Positions 44,162 through 56,857 of a DNA stretch of 64,000 nt are shown here, piece by piece. This DNA comes from Calliphora vicina (taxonomy: Eukaryota; Arthropoda; Insecta; Diptera; Calliphoridae): contig NC_088782.1 in NCBI RefSeq assembly GCF_958450345.1, positions 102,888,358-102,952,357 of the forward strand, in the 5' to 3' direction. Under the pieces are notes generated by a model, which was not told the DNA's origin, ran no database searches, and was given only the letters and a program-made list of their open reading frames with translations. A program made the translations under genes and the position numbers. The stretch's first letter is position 1; each line of letters opens with the position of its first letter.

Positions 44162-45510
44162 AAACTAGTTTGGCCCAAATTTTCTATAAAGAAAATTTGT
44201 TTTGGGACACATTTTTAATACAGAAAACTAGTTGCGGACCAATTTTCTATATAGCGAATTAGTTTGGGGCATTTTTTATATAGAAAAATTAGTTTGGGAC
44301 AAATTTTTTATAGATAAAATTAGTTTGGAAAATGTTTTTTTTACAGAAAATCAGTTTAGGACAAATATTCTTTAGAGAAAATTAGTTTTGAAGAGAGAAT
44401 TTTCTTAGATAGAAAATTAGTTTGGGCAATTTTTTGTAAATAAAATTTGTTTGTGACAAATTTTCTTTATAGAAAATTAGTTTGGGAAAAATCTTCTGAA
44501 GAGAGGCTTAATTTGAGCCAAATTTTCTATAGAGAAAATTAGTTTGGGACAAATTTACTATAAAGAAAATCAGTTTGGGTAAAATTTTCTATAAATATAA
44601 TTAGTTTGCGACATATTTTCTATAGAGAAAATTAGTTTGGGACAAAATTTCTACAAAAAAATTAATTTCTTCTATGAAGAAAAAATTAGTTTGGCGCAAA
44701 TATTCTATAGATACGATTAAATTGGGACGAATTTTTCTAGAAAATTTTTAAAATAATTGAGAGTGGGAAAAATGTTCTATATAGAAAATTAGTTTGGGAC
44801 AAATTTACCATAAAGAAAATTAGTTTAGGACATTTTTTCAATAGAAAAATTGGGATTGAAAAAATTGTTTATAGAAAAAATTTGTTTGGGACAAATTTAC
44901 TATAAAAAAAAAATTAGTTTGGGATAAATTTTCTACAAATAAAATTAGTTTGGGAAAATTTTTCTATAGAAAAGTTCGGAATGGGACAAATTTTATATAG
45001 AGAAAATTAGTTTATGACAAATTTACTATAAAGAAAATTATTTTGGGATATATTTTCTACAAATAAAACTAGTTTGGGACAAATTTTCTATGGAAAAAAT
45101 TAGTTTTTTCTATGAAGAAAAAACTAGTTTGGCTCTAATTTTCTATATAGAAAATATGTTTGGGACAAATTTTTAATATAGAAAACTAGTTGTGGACCAG
45201 AACAAATTTTCTGTAGAGCGAATTAGTTTGGGACAAATTTTCTATAGAAAAATTTAGTTTCTTCTATGAAAAAAACGATTTAGGACCAATTTTATATATA
45301 GCGAATTAGATTGGTACATTTTTTCTATAGACAAATTGGGATTGGGACAAATTTTCTATAAAGAAATTAAGTTTGGGACATATTTTCTAAAGAGAAAAAA
45401 TAGTTTGGGACAAATATTCTATAGAAAAAATTAGTTTCTTCTATGAAAGAAAACTAGTTTGGAACCAATTTTCTATAGAAAATAAGTTTCCGACAAATTA
45501 TCTATAGATA

Positions 45511-45687
45511 ATGAAAGAAATTTTATACGAGAAGAAAACTTTGGATTGTAAAAAGAAACCCGACGGAAGTTACAATAGCTCTGTAAAAAGAATTAAGCGT
45601 AAAAGAATAACTCCTAAAGTAAACGATATACGTTTACCAAGCAGTTATTGTATTGTACAAACTAGTATATGTTCAATTAAGTGTTAA
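45511..45687 (+). CDS. Short basic unrecognised frame at end of minisatellite
   Basis: Fifty-eight codons starting M-K-E-I-L-Y-E-K-K-T, with a basic run R-I-K-R-K-R-I-T and then V-N-D-I-R-L-P-S-S-Y. It starts exactly where the 31-bp array ends. Codon use is less AT-biased than around it. No family was recognised; it may be a remnant interrupted by the array. Confidence 0.2.
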   Translation: MKEILYEKKTLDCKKKPDGSYNSSVKRIKRKRITPKVNDIRLPSSYCIVQTSICSIKC

Positions 45688-47340
45688 TCAAATAACAATT
45701 GAATTGATGACGATTATTGCTAGAATTTGATTGACTCACGAACTTCGATTAGAATTGAATTGAAAAAAGAACTACGATTGAAGCAGGAATAGCTATGTAA
45801 AAAGAACTACGATTGAAGCTAGAATTTAATTGAGAAAAGAACTAAAAATTGATTAAAATTTACCACAATAATGTTTTATTAAAGATTTACTAGTAGACTA
45901 ATACAAATTTTAAAAAACTGCGCACTAGTTATGCATTCAAGTTATTAATTTTATTAGTAATAATTATATTTCAAATATTTTGCTCAAAATCCCACACATT
46001 TGTGTTCACAATTTGTTTATTGGGTAAAAACTAAATATAACTTTTTTTATGCTTCATAAATCAAATCAAAATTTTGAAATTGTATTTATGCAAAGTTGAT
46101 GTTATTTGCTAAACGTATGCCAAAATAATGTTCAATATTAAAGAGTCTTTATTAAATCTGTTTGGGGAAGGAACACAAGGCACAAACATTGGAAGTACAG
46201 GATGAAATATGTAGGTACCTGATTACATAAGATACTGCTATATATTTTTATATAATTTTACAGAACAAAATCATTATGATTTCTCAGATGCAAATAGGTT
46301 TGTGTAAATTAGTCTGTTCTAATGAATATTTAATGTCAATTTCATTAAAAATTTCACAAAAAAAAGAGATTTCTTACAGTCTTAAATAAAGTTAACATTT
46401 TCTATAAACTTTTCTTATTCCAACATTTTTGCAATATCATTAGTTTCCTCCCAACAGATCACACTAACGCCAATTAGTATACATTCTCCTAATAAACTGC
46501 CTGTTTTTGTGGTTGGAAAATGTGTTAATAAGAAATTTTAATTAAAATTTTTCTAATAAACACAAAAATGTAAATATTTACACCAATAAAATTTAATTAG
46601 AACACATTGAAGATAGTTAGAGACAATCAAATAAATGAACTTTAATTTTATTTTCAAACAACAAATAGACGAGCATCACAGCAGCGGAAAAGGGAAGCAA
46701 GAAATTTTCAACTATAATTATAAACTTCAAAGAAACAAATCTCTTTTAAGCAGAAATTAAGTAAAAAGTCCCCATTCTATAATTTCAATTTAAAGTTGAA
46801 ACAAATCTAATTTGCATATTGAAAAGGAGAGTTAATGGAAAACAGACAATTAAGTATTTTTTGGTACAATCAAAACTATATAATGAATAATTAAAAATTC
46901 ATGCTTAAGTTTTTTACTGCCACTACACTTATCTTATGGAATGGGGGTGAAATAATGTGCGACAGAGTGTGGCATCAAAAACAAATAACATATAACAAAT
47001 AGCAAATAATTTTCAAGTATATTTGTTTTAGAATTTTTATTTTGTCACCCATTGAATGTTAAGTGCTTGAGGTTCTTAATAAGTAAACATCTGTTGTAAA
47101 AATAAAATATACAGAAAAGAACTACAAAATAAATTCCATAAGTTTGGAAAATTTATTTTTTATTATTAAACATGTAAAATAGATGATGATAATCTATTTA
47201 AATCCGCCCTCCATTAGTTCTGATTGAGATTTGAACATAAGTATGTATAACTTTTGTTTAAAATAGAGAATTTAGTTTGACAGATCATGATCACGTACTT
47301 ATGTACAGTATTCCGTTCAATATTGTCAGATTACAAGAGT
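45688..47340. other. AT-rich interval with a few short imperfect repeats
   Basis: At 45700-45840 the phrase AAAAGAACTACGATTGAAGC occurs twice (about 45763 and 45813) with weaker neighbours, a small tandem duplication. The rest is AT-rich with no recognisable gene. Confidence 0.5.
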
Positions 47341-47485
47341 ACTTATTAGGGTATTCATTCGAGTAATGATCATTCGATTAATCGAATAATTATTCGAACT
47401 TCATATTTAAAAGTGACCATTTTCGAATAACGAATAATTCGAACAATTTTATGTAGAATTATCGAATAAAACGAATAAATGTACA
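47341..47485. repeat. Short repeat rich in ATTCGAATAATTCG palindromes
   Basis: It begins TAGGGTATTCATTCG and is dense in self-complementary words made of ATTCGA and TCGAAT. A related block at 60700-60835 begins with nearly the same TAGGGTATTCA, so these are two copies of one element family. Confidence 0.55.
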
Positions 47486-47487
47486 TA

Positions 47488-48024
47488 TATGGGGCATTTC
47501 ATGTCAAGTGAACCAACTTTTGAAATCGATGTCTTCCGATCGGGATGAAATTTGCACCAAGGGTAGTTCACATTTTGGCCAAGCAGGTGTTTTTTCTTAT
47601 CCATGTAACTTAATATCTATTGTTCTTAGCAAAATGTGAACCAAATAGTTAAGATAGCTCTTCCTTCAATTTTTGGAAAAAAAATATTTAAAAAAAAAAT
47701 AAAAAAATTGTAATATTTTTTTTTCCGAAATCAAAAACTTTTTATACTTTTTTTTAAAATGGGACTTTTTTTTCTTAAAATAAAGCTTAGTTAGATATTT
47801 TCCTTGAAGACCTATTTGGTCGCTTAGTGGGATGCGAATGGGATATCTATCAAAATAAATATTTTGTAACTCAAAACATAAAATTTTTGACTTTTTTTTT
47901 GGCAAAATCAAAAATTTTGTTGACTTTTATTTTTCAAAATATACCCTTTTTAAATTTTTTTTTAGCTCAAACAAAAGCTTGAAGAACTATTGGGATAACT
48001 ACCAAAATAAATATTTAGTAACTC
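47488..48024 (+). repeat. Repeat D, copy 2, joined to a family A body
   Basis: It starts at GGCATTTCATGTCAAGTG and includes CGATGTCTTCCGATCGGG, TTTTGGCCAAGCAGGTG and TCGCTTAGTGGGATGCGAAT (about 47819), the last matching the 187-bp subunits at 12500. At 48024 it passes directly into family A body sequence, where the A 3' end would be expected. Confidence 0.65.
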
Positions 48025-49172
48025 TGTGTAAAACATGCTCACGTCCGAAAAAGGCAAACAAAATTGGTATTGAAAATACGCAAAATCGGTTCAGTGGAAC
48101 CGATTATCTGCAAATATATTGCAAATATATTGCAGATAATACCATAAAATTGTACACACGTTATTTTTATGTTAAAGGGACTAACTCTGGCGGAAATTAT
48201 AAGAATCGGTCCATGATTTCTCATAGCCCACATACAAATCTCTTCCCGAAATATGGTTATATGGTCTGTAAATGCCTACAAAATTGCAGTATACACACTA
48301 AATTCAGGAAAAATAAGTTTCGTGCTTAAAAAAATTACAATCCCAAATTTTTTGTGGATCGGCCCATATTTGACCGTAGCCCCCATATAAAGTTCATTTC
48401 CGAAAATCACTTAAATAAGTATAAATGTCTTATAAATATCGCTATTAAGTTGAATAGTTAAATAGTGCCCATATATACCAAAATCGCTGTACCTAATTCT
48501 ATGAAGATCGGCCGATAATTGGTTATAGCTCCCATATATAGACCACTTCGAAAAACACATTAACCTACATAGATATCTAAAAAATATCAATATCAAAACA
48601 AAATTTTACATAGATCCATAATTTATACTTAGAAATCATACTCCAGGATTTTGTAAATAGCGGTCCATATTTGACCATAGCATATTTGACCATAAAAGAT
48701 CCACTACCGAAAATCAGTTAAGTACTCATAAATATCTTTATCATGCTAAAATTCGACAAAAATAATACTCATACACATAGAAATCACTTTAGTAAATTGT
48801 ATGCAGATTGGTCGATAATTGGTCATAGCTCCCCTAAAAGGCCCATTTCCGAAAAAGATATTAACCTTAAAAAATATTTAAAACATATCGATATCAAAAT
48901 GAAATAACGCACAGATCAGTAATTTGTATCAAGTAATCATACTTCTGAATTTTTTGAATATCGCTCCATATTTAACCATAGCTCCCATATAAGGTCCACT
49001 CCCGAAAATCACTAAAATCCTCATAAATTTCTTACAAATATAGTTATCATTCGAAACAAAGTTATTCAATATATACAAAAATCGATGTACCAAATTGTAT
49101 GATGGTATAAGATATAAGAACCACTTCAGGAAAACACATTAACCTGCACAAATATCCAAAAAAATCTGTACT
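48025..49172 (-). mobile_element. Family A body, missing both ends (chimeric)
   Basis: It contains seven or so of the 153-bp units (ATAGCTCCCATATA at 48523, CATAGCTCCCC at 48824, ATAGCTCCCATATAAGG at 48979). It lacks the GTCY run, 3' hairpin and head. On the left it continues into repeat D and on the right into a family C 5' half. Frames 47979-48329 and 48411-48596 are by-products. Confidence 0.7.
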
Positions 49173-49749
49173 GACAGATGGACGATGTCGGTCCATCTGT
49201 CTGCCCATCCGTCAGTCTGGCTGGTTGTCTGTCCATGTAAACCTTGTGCGCAAAGTACATTTCGTAACTTTGAAGATATTTCGAAAAGATTTGGTACAGA
49301 TAATTGTTTCGGCCCAAGGACGAAGTCTACTGAAACTGGCGAAAATCGGTCCATTATTTCACCTAGCCCCCATGTCCTCTTGTAATTGGACTTTATCGGA
49401 CATATATGTTTAATTTATATAGGTGTCTACACAAATTTCGCTACAAATAAGTTTTATATATACGAAATTCATGTCACCATTCATTTTATTACGATCGGTA
49501 AATAATTATTCATAGCTCCCATATAAGACCCGATTCCGAAAATCACTATGTCCTGCATAAATACACTAAAAATGTTGGTCTACACATAAAATTCAACATA
49601 AATAACTTTTATATAGACATAAATCACACCACCTAATTTCCGAAAATTACTCACGAATATAAATTATTGAAATTTTAAAAGAAAAATGTTTTTGTTTATT
49701 TACTTAGCGTAGGGTATTATCAAGCCCGACCATACTTTCTTACTTGTTT
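49173..49749 (-). mobile_element. Family C 5' half fused to family A body
   Basis: Reading from 49749: CTTACTTGT reversed, TAATACCCTACGCTAAG, then AAAACATTTTTC, AGTAATTTTCGG, ATGGGAGCTATG and ATGGGGGCTAGG units, TTACATGGACAGACAACC, then a GTCY run that folds into a perfect 11-bp hairpin (GACAGATGGAC, 49173-49183 and 49191-49201). The family C 3' end is missing; family A text follows on the other side. Confidence 0.7.
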
Positions 49750-50204
49750 GATTTGAAATACAAATTTGATGGAGGAGTCTATTGTGTTTTTAGTTCATTA
49801 AGCAATTATTTGTTATAAAAAACACTTTTTCATGAATATTCTATAATACATTAACAGCTCATGTATGTATCTGTATAAATCTCTTTAATGTGTCATAAAA
49901 TGAAATGCCCCTTATGTTTTGAATGGTTTTATAGACATTATTTACCATAACATATTGAAAAGTAGAGTAAAATATATGGAATATATGAATAGATTTAAAT
50001 GTACTTGAAATACACATGTGAACATTTGTCAACAATTGTTTTAAGATAAATTTAACAAAAATATGTATTCAGTATTGCCAGATAACTATTTAGTATAGTA
50101 GCCAAATATGCCATAACACCCACAACTTAGAGGACAAGCATGAATGAAAAAATTAAAAAAATTATTTAAAATTATAAACATTTTTATACCCAACACCAAA
50201 GACA
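49750..50204. other. AT-rich interval, nothing recognised
   Basis: Unique-looking AT-rich DNA between a family C head and repeat D. Near 50188, TTTTATACCCAACACC has the shape of a Helentron-like 3' end but no paired arm. Confidence 0.5.
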
Positions 50205-50700
50205 AATATATCAAAATATTGGTCGCGGGATTTCATGTCAAGTGGACCAACTTTATTCTTCTCGTCCTATTGAATGGTAATTCAGACACAATTTTCAACA
50301 AGATCGGTCAATAACTCTAGGAGTTAGATGTGGTCATAATTTGACATTTTTGCCAAACTGGTGTTTCTTCTCATCCATTTAACATATTACATATTGTTAT
50401 TAGCAAAGTGTGTATCAAATAGTTAGATAGCAATTTCTTCAATCTTTGAAAAAAAAATAAAAAATGTTTGACATTTTTTTTCCGTAATCAAAAACTTTTT
50501 TGATTTTTATTCAAATGGGCCCTTTTTGTCTCAAAAAAAAGCTCAAATATTTTCTTGAAGGCTAATTTGGTCGCTTAGTGGGATGCGAGTTCGATATTTA
50601 TCTTTTTTCAGAACAGTTTTGCTCAAAAGAAAGTTTAGGTCTTTCCCTTGAAGTCCTTTTTGGTCGCTTAGTGGGTTACGAGTGATAGATAATTCATGAA
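50205..50700 (+). repeat. Repeat D, copy 3
   Basis: It has GGATTTCATGTCAAGTGGAC (50230), AGATCGGTCAATAACTC, GACATTTTTGCCAAACTGG and two of the 187-bp-type units with GGTCGCTTAGTGGGATGCGA (50569) and GGTCGCTTAGTGGGTTACGA (50662). Diverged from copies 1 and 2 and not joined to family A. Confidence 0.65.
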
Positions 50701-51525
50701 AATACTAGAAGATGGTACTGTGTATATAAAAATTAATAGCAAATTGAACACAGTTTCTCCCAAATTTTTCATATGTATGTATATTCCAAAATTTAAATAT
50801 ATTTTCTATTCTAGATACAATTTGTAAGAAAGAAATTGATGATAATTGTTATCCAAATAAATAAATTTTGTACAATTCCCAATCATCTGGCATTACACTG
50901 GATGTCAAGTATATTCTTTCAAACCAAAATATATAATTTTTTTTTGTATAAGCATTTGGGGTGAATGCATCAATAATTTTCATATTTAGAAAGAAAACAA
51001 AAAAAAAAAAAAAAACTAAAATTTTAGAATATTTATTTTTGAACATGGAAGCAAATAATAATTGTGCTTTGTTTGACCTCACTTGTATTATTCCGTCTAA
51101 TCATATTCACAGAGTGTAACATGGAATGAATCTAATTAAAAATTTTGTTTTTATACTTTCAAAGCAGAACTACTCAAACATGTGTAAAAACACACATGAG
51201 TGCTTTTGGTAAATTGTATACATATGTGCGAACATATCTTTAAAATCATTTTTCAAATGAATTAATATTTAATTATTTATGAGAGATTTGAAATGTTTGA
51301 CGTTTGATTGTTCTTGTACTTGCAGTGAATTATTGAAATAGTTAACAAAGGTTGAAGCAAAATCGGTCCATATATGGCTTAGCTATAATCGACAAAATAT
51401 CGACATTAAGAAAGATATACATTTAGAAAAACAATAAAAATTTTCGACTAGGCAGCGTAATTTACTTCTTTACCTGGATCCGCACATGCCTTTGTTCAAG
51501 GACGATTTTCTTTGCTAAAATAAAA
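50701..51525. other. AT-rich interval, nothing recognised
   Basis: The 77-codon frame 51082-50849 is low-complexity. The stretch 51340-51440 has AAAATCGGTCCATATATGG, a faint trace of a Helentron-like body unit. Confidence 0.5.
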
Positions 51526-52152
51526 CAAGTAAGAGAGCTATATTCGACTGTGCCGAATCGTATATACCCTTCACCAAATTATAGTTTAAATTGAAATTTT
51601 TTTTCAAAATTTTTTTTTTATTTTTTTTTTAATTTTTTTTTAATTTTTTAAACATTTTTTTTTAATTTTATTGAAAAAAAAATGTATAACAAAAAATATT
51701 TTTGGTGAAAAAAAAATCGGGTTAAAAAATATTTTTCCAGATTTTGACCCATTGTAGGTCCAACTTACTATAGCCTTATATACATCGTTACAATGGACTT
51801 TGAAATATCTATCAATAGATATCTATATTGTCTATATTAATGACTAAGTAATCCAGATATATATCAAAAATAGGCCAAAAATCGTAGATAACCCGGTTTT
51901 TTCGTATATCTCAGCAATTTGTGGGCCGATTTTTATAAAATAGCAACCGAGTCGGAAGAATTCCCGATATATTGATATATGAATCATGTATGTAAGTTAT
52001 TTAGGGGCTACGGAAAGCTGATTTCAATATACAGATGGACAGACGGACATGGCTATATCGACTTCGCTATCTATAACGATTCAGAATATATATACTTTAT
52101 GGTGTCGCAAATGAAAAATGTAGACACTAAAATCATTCATTAGCTTTAATAA
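51526..52152 (+). mobile_element. Helentron-like family B element, 3' end removed by family E
   Basis: The head ACAAGTAAGAGAGC, hairpin and TATACCCTTCACC lie at 51526-51575, A/T tracts at 51590-51740, then TAGGTCCAACTTAC, GACAGACGGACATGG (52041) and the TATATATACTTTAT block. It breaks off just after this at the left end of family E copy 2. No 3' hairpin is found on the far side of E, so it was truncated rather than simply interrupted. Confidence 0.78.
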
Positions 52153-54467
52153 CACTATGCAACAAATGAAGATTTTTGGAAAAACACAAGATCATGACAG
52201 TATAGATCGACTCTACTACCAAAGGGTAGTAAAACCCTATACTCACTTTGTCCATATTGGTGACCGATTTTTTTTTATGGGCCCCCAAAGTTTCTGAAAA
52301 TCAGTGGGGCCTCTAAAAAAGGTGTCATCAGTTTTTGGCTAACAGCTAATTCAGACTTTGTGATACGGCTTAACTTTATATGGCAATAATATAGCTAAGA
52401 GTCCGCCAAATAAATCTTGTTAAAATTTTTTTCGCAAAAAACAGCTTTTTCGTGCACTTTTGTTGAAAAAATTTAGGAAGGAAATTTTATTTTTACTTTT
52501 TTCAGAATAACTTCCAGGGACTCCTAATTTTTCACTAACAATATTTAGCAAAGTTGTAGCTACGGCTAATCTGAACAACTCTTGTGAACATATCAATGCA
52601 ATCTGAACATATCTAGGCACTTTAAATAGCTGTCAAAAATAGCTGTCAAGACTCTGAAACAAATATTTTTTGTTAAAAATGTATGTTCGAGTGTATACTT
52701 CTCTATTGTGCTGGAATAACGAAGAATGGGCAAATAATTGTCGGTATGATCCGGACTCATCACTTTATACAATCTTGATCACGCAAGACCGGCTTGATGC
52801 AAGATATGAAAAAACATTAAAATTTTTGAAAGTGGGCAAGGTTTGTGGAACTTCTGAAGTGTAAATATAAGCTTTTTATATAAGTTTTTGATATCGGTGG
52901 AAACCTTATGACTTAAAGATTGACATTTTAGTGAAATTAATTAATTTTGTGATTTTTCGGACGTCATTTACCTTAAAAACTAACAATATTTTAAAATGGT
53001 GATTTCCATCAAGAAAAATAATAACTTTGAATTAATGTAAAATTTGAACAGTTACAGACATCACAATAAAATTTGCAAGTAATATAAATCTAAATGTTCT
53101 TAAGTCAATGGCATCACTAATGTTGCCATTCTTTGTTTTCAAACACCGAAATTCACGAAAATCACCTAAAACGGCGAAAATTTGTTCCAAAAACTGAGTT
53201 TTTTTTAGGAAATAGGCCACTTTGACGTTATTTACAGCACGATAGTAAAAACGTTTTGTATGTATATAAACAACATACAGGGCTGTACAAATATGATGAG
53301 CTTTTGAGGATCGGTGCTTTGCGTTTTTAGAATTTTTTACTAAAATTTTTTTTTTTTCAAAATTGCCCAAGTTTGGATAGGGCTGGGGGGTACAATGTCC
53401 GCTCAAGTTAGTTAAATTTTACTTTATACGTTTTTGCATTAAGTTCTCTTTCCAGATCAAAAATATAAGGACTTTTTTGGGAAAAAACTTATAAAACACA
53501 CGCATACAAAGTTGAAATATATATAAAGATGCTTCAAGTTTGGATGCGTGTAACTTTTTATAGGGTCGCAATAATTGTTATCAGGTTTGTTTTATTTTCT
53601 TTAGAATTTTATCGCAAATATACGTCATATATAAAAAAACAAATTTCGACGTTTCGTAGACCCATCAAATATAAATTACGAAAAAAAGATCGGGCAAAAT
53701 TTAAAAAAATATTAAACCTAAATATCTCTAGAACTAAAAGAGATAACTACAGATAAAACCATATATTTGAAATTTCAGCACATTCGGATCATAAACGACA
53801 TTTTGGCAATTTTTTTTTATAAATGTGTGACATTGAGGGTCCACCCACTGATCCCCATTCCGAACACCTCAGCCGAGTAAATAATACAGCACAACATAGA
53901 AATGTGGACTTGATAATACTATTTTTACAAAAAAATCTTTGTTTTAGCGTCAAAAAATAGGAAAAACGAAAATTGTTAAGGTACAAAGTGATCATTATGT
54001 ACTATGTAGAGTGACTAGACATATTCAGAATGCATTGATATGTTCACAAGAGTTGTTCAACTTTACCGTAGCTACAACTTTGCTAAATATTGTTTGTGAA
54101 AAATTAATAGACCCTGGAAGTTATTCTAAAAAAAGTAAAAAAAAAAAATTTCTTCCTAAATTTTTTCAACAAAAGTGCACGAAAAAGCTATTTTTTGAAA
54201 AAAAATTTAACAAAATTTATTTGGCAGACTCTTAGCTATATTATTGCCATATAAAGTTAAGCCGTATCACAAAGTCTGAATTAGCTGTTAACCAAAAACT
54301 GATGACACCTTTTTTAGAGGCCCCACTGATTTGCAGAAACTTTGGGGGCCCATAAAAAAAAGCTGTCACCAAAATGGACAAACTGAGTATAGGGTTTTAC
54401 TACCCTTTGGTAGTACAGTCGAACTTATACTGTCATGATCTTGTGTTTTTTTCACTGTTGCACTGTG
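52153..54467. mobile_element. Long-inverted-repeat element, family E copy 2
   Basis: Tips read CACTATGCAACA on the left and, inverted, CACAGTGCAACA on the right, both followed after a short gap by ACACAAGATCATGACAGTAT. The inverted repeats are about 470 bp (52153-52625 and about 54000-54467). The interior (52630-54000) matches copy 1. TAATA occurs just outside both ends (52147-52151 and 54468-54472), with one extra base on the left. There is no transposase-like frame; frames 53406-53032 and 52620-52420 show no motif. Confidence 0.75.
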
Positions 54468-55883
54468 TAATAGATCTTAAATGATAAAATCTGAATAGCA
54501 ATTCTAAACTTATCAACAGTTTTACTTTAGGTATTTTGCATGTATCTATTAAAAAATATGAACTTTAAGCCCATACAAAAACCAAATTTTGAAATTCTGT
54601 AGAACTTTAATTTTGTATTTATACCAAATTTTATCAAATTCAAAAGAATTTCGTCCTTATAATAACTATTCAATATGTAAACCACAATAATATTGGCAAA
54701 TATTTGTTGCTGAATTTTAAATATTAAATATACTAAAATATGCGGTGCAACACTTCAACCAAATTTGCGCTATAAATCATGTCATTTTTGGCAATAAATC
54801 ACGTATCTTTGTAAATTCAAAACAATGCTAAAAACGTGAAAAGAAATTTTAATAAACAATTGAAAAACAAGATGAATGGTAATAAAAGCATTTGAAAAAA
54901 ATTAAACATTTCTATATAAGAGCTCTCACATTCATAATAAAGTATAAATGACATTGTCAACAGTATTTAAATAAACCAAATAAAAGTTTGAATTTTTCAA
55001 CACAAAACAACAAAAAACCTGGAACTGCTTAATCCGAATTATTTTCATTTAATAGAAAATATATATTTTAAATTGAGATTCTGCAAAAGCTGAAACTCCA
55101 GCAAACCTTGTTTGAAAATTCAAATTTCCTGGTATAAAAAATGTAATTATTAAAATAACAAGTTTTATTCTCAGATATAAAAAAAAATAAAGAAAATTAC
55201 CTTTATTGTAGAACCAATATTTTAAAACGTGCTAGTTTTTTCTTGCCAATTGTTAAGATTTATTTTTTTCTATTATTTTCCTTTCATTTATATTTCTATG
55301 TAAATTTTTATTTCCTTAGTTTATTTACACAACAGAAACACAATTATGAAGCCTTAAATAAAATATTTAGAATTTTCTTTGATAGTTTTTCACATAGATA
55401 GATATTATATTTTTTCTAACCTACTTATATAAGAAAGAACTTATCTAAAACCTTTGAAAATAATTAGTATGGATGTTGGTAAATTGCTTAGAAACTTAAA
55501 AATATTTCCAAATAAAATTGGTAAATATTAAATTTTTTGATACATAGATTTAAGAGTATTTATGGATGTATAAAAATTTAGAATATTTTTCTATAAGTAA
55601 ATATTTGTGTTTTATTTTTAAACCAAAATCATACATTGTTGGACTGTTATGGATGGTCAATATTGGCATGCTGGAATAAATCCACTAGTGGTAAAGCTAA
55701 ATTATATAAGTTTATCATTCAGTTTATCAAATACTAGTGTTAAATCAAATACGATTGATGGTCTCCAGATTACTTGGCATGAATAAAATAACTAGTGTCT
55801 AAGATAATATTAAAGTATTTTCAAAAGTATCATTTAAATTAATTTATTTTGTCAGATAATATTAGTGGTGAGCAAAATAGTTA
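54468..55883. other. AT-rich interval, nothing recognised
   Basis: No reading frames of note, no repeat ends. AT-rich throughout. Confidence 0.55.
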
Positions 55884-55915
55884 CACTGGTGCATATTCCT
55901 ATAAACGCACTTAAT

Positions 55916-56665
55916 TATACCCTACACCACCATAGTGGGGAGGGTATTATGCGTTTGTGCAGATGTTTGTAACGCCCAAAAATATTAGTCTAACACCCAC
56001 CTTAAAGTATACCGATCGACTTAGAATCACTTTCTGAGTCGATTAAACGAAGTCCGTCCGTCCGTCTGGTCGGCTGTCTGGCTGGCTGTCCATGTAAACC
56101 TTGTGCGCAGAGAACAGGCCGCAATTTTGAAGATATTTCGATGAAGTTTGACACATATTATTTTTTCGGCCCAAGGACCAAGCCTATTGAAACTGGCTGA
56201 AATCGGTCCATAATTTCACCTAGCCCCCATACAAATGTCCTCCCGAAATTGGACTTTATTGGTCATAAATGTTTAATTTATAAATGTATCTCTACAAATT
56301 CCGCTCCAAATAAGTTTTATATACACAAAATTCATGTCACCAAATTTTGTTACGATCGGTCCATATTAGTCATAGCTCCCATATAGACCCGCTTCCGGAA
56401 ATCACTTTAACGTGCATAAATCGCTTAAAAATGTTGGTATACTCACAAAATTCAACATAGTAGACTTTCATATAAACATAAATCACACGACCTAATTTCA
56501 TGGTGATCGGTCCATAATTGGTCATAGTCCCCATATAAGGCCCACTTCCGAAAATCACTCAAAAATATAATTTATTGAAATTTTAAAAGAAAAATGTTTT
56601 TGCTCTTTTACTTAGTGTAGGGTATTATATAGTCGGGCTTGACCGACCATGCTTCCTTACTTGTT
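55916..56665 (-). mobile_element. Helentron-like family C element, full length, in Tc element
   Basis: The 3' end TATACCCTACACCACC..GGGGAGGGTATTA is at 55916-55950, and the GTCY run GTCCGTCCGTCCGTC-like at 56051-56066. GGCTGTCTGGCTGGCTGTCC, ACAGGCCGCAATTTTG and body units (CCCCCATACAAATG, ATAGCTCCCATATAG, ATAGTCCCCATATAAGG) about 145-150 apart follow. The head has hairpin GGTCGGTCAAGCCCGACT (56632-56650, reversed) and ends AACAAGTAAGGAAGC. This is the best reference copy for family C here. Confidence 0.85.
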
Positions 56666-56857
56666 TTGTTATATCTTTGTTGTTCTCATCCAAAAGCAAA
56701 AATAAAAGCAGACATGAAGTTGTTTTTAAAAAAGTTACCAAAAATAAAATATTATCAATTTTAGTTTTTTTTCAACCAAAGGTACGTTTCTAATAGTAAC
56801 ATCTCAATTAACTGCAACTTTTTCTATTTGAATTAATAAATTTGATCACTTTTAAAG

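Larger units (their letters stand above)
43420..45510 (+). repeat. Minisatellite, 31-bp unit, with higher-order structure
   Basis: The unit is close to AAAATTAGTTTGGGACAAAT + TTTCTATAGAG. In the cleanest part the AGTTTGGG word falls at 44541, 44572, 44603 and 44634, exactly 31 bases apart. Variant units recur in a fixed order: the block 43440-43615 matches 44938-45118, and 44162 onward matches 45118 onward. This gives a higher-order period of about 955 bases once the insertion at 43616-44161 is removed. It has no coding frame through the array. Confidence 0.85.

Noticed and set aside
43420..45510. Regularly spaced 31-bp repeats resembling a CRISPR array
   Set aside because: Units abut with no unique spacers, the setting is a fly-like transposon-rich genome, and there are no cas genes. 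It is a minisatellite.
54011..54467. TAATA repeats outside family E copy 2 as a firm target duplication
   Set aside because: The left side has one extra base before the CAC tip and copy 1 shows no matching flanks, so the duplication length is uncertain.
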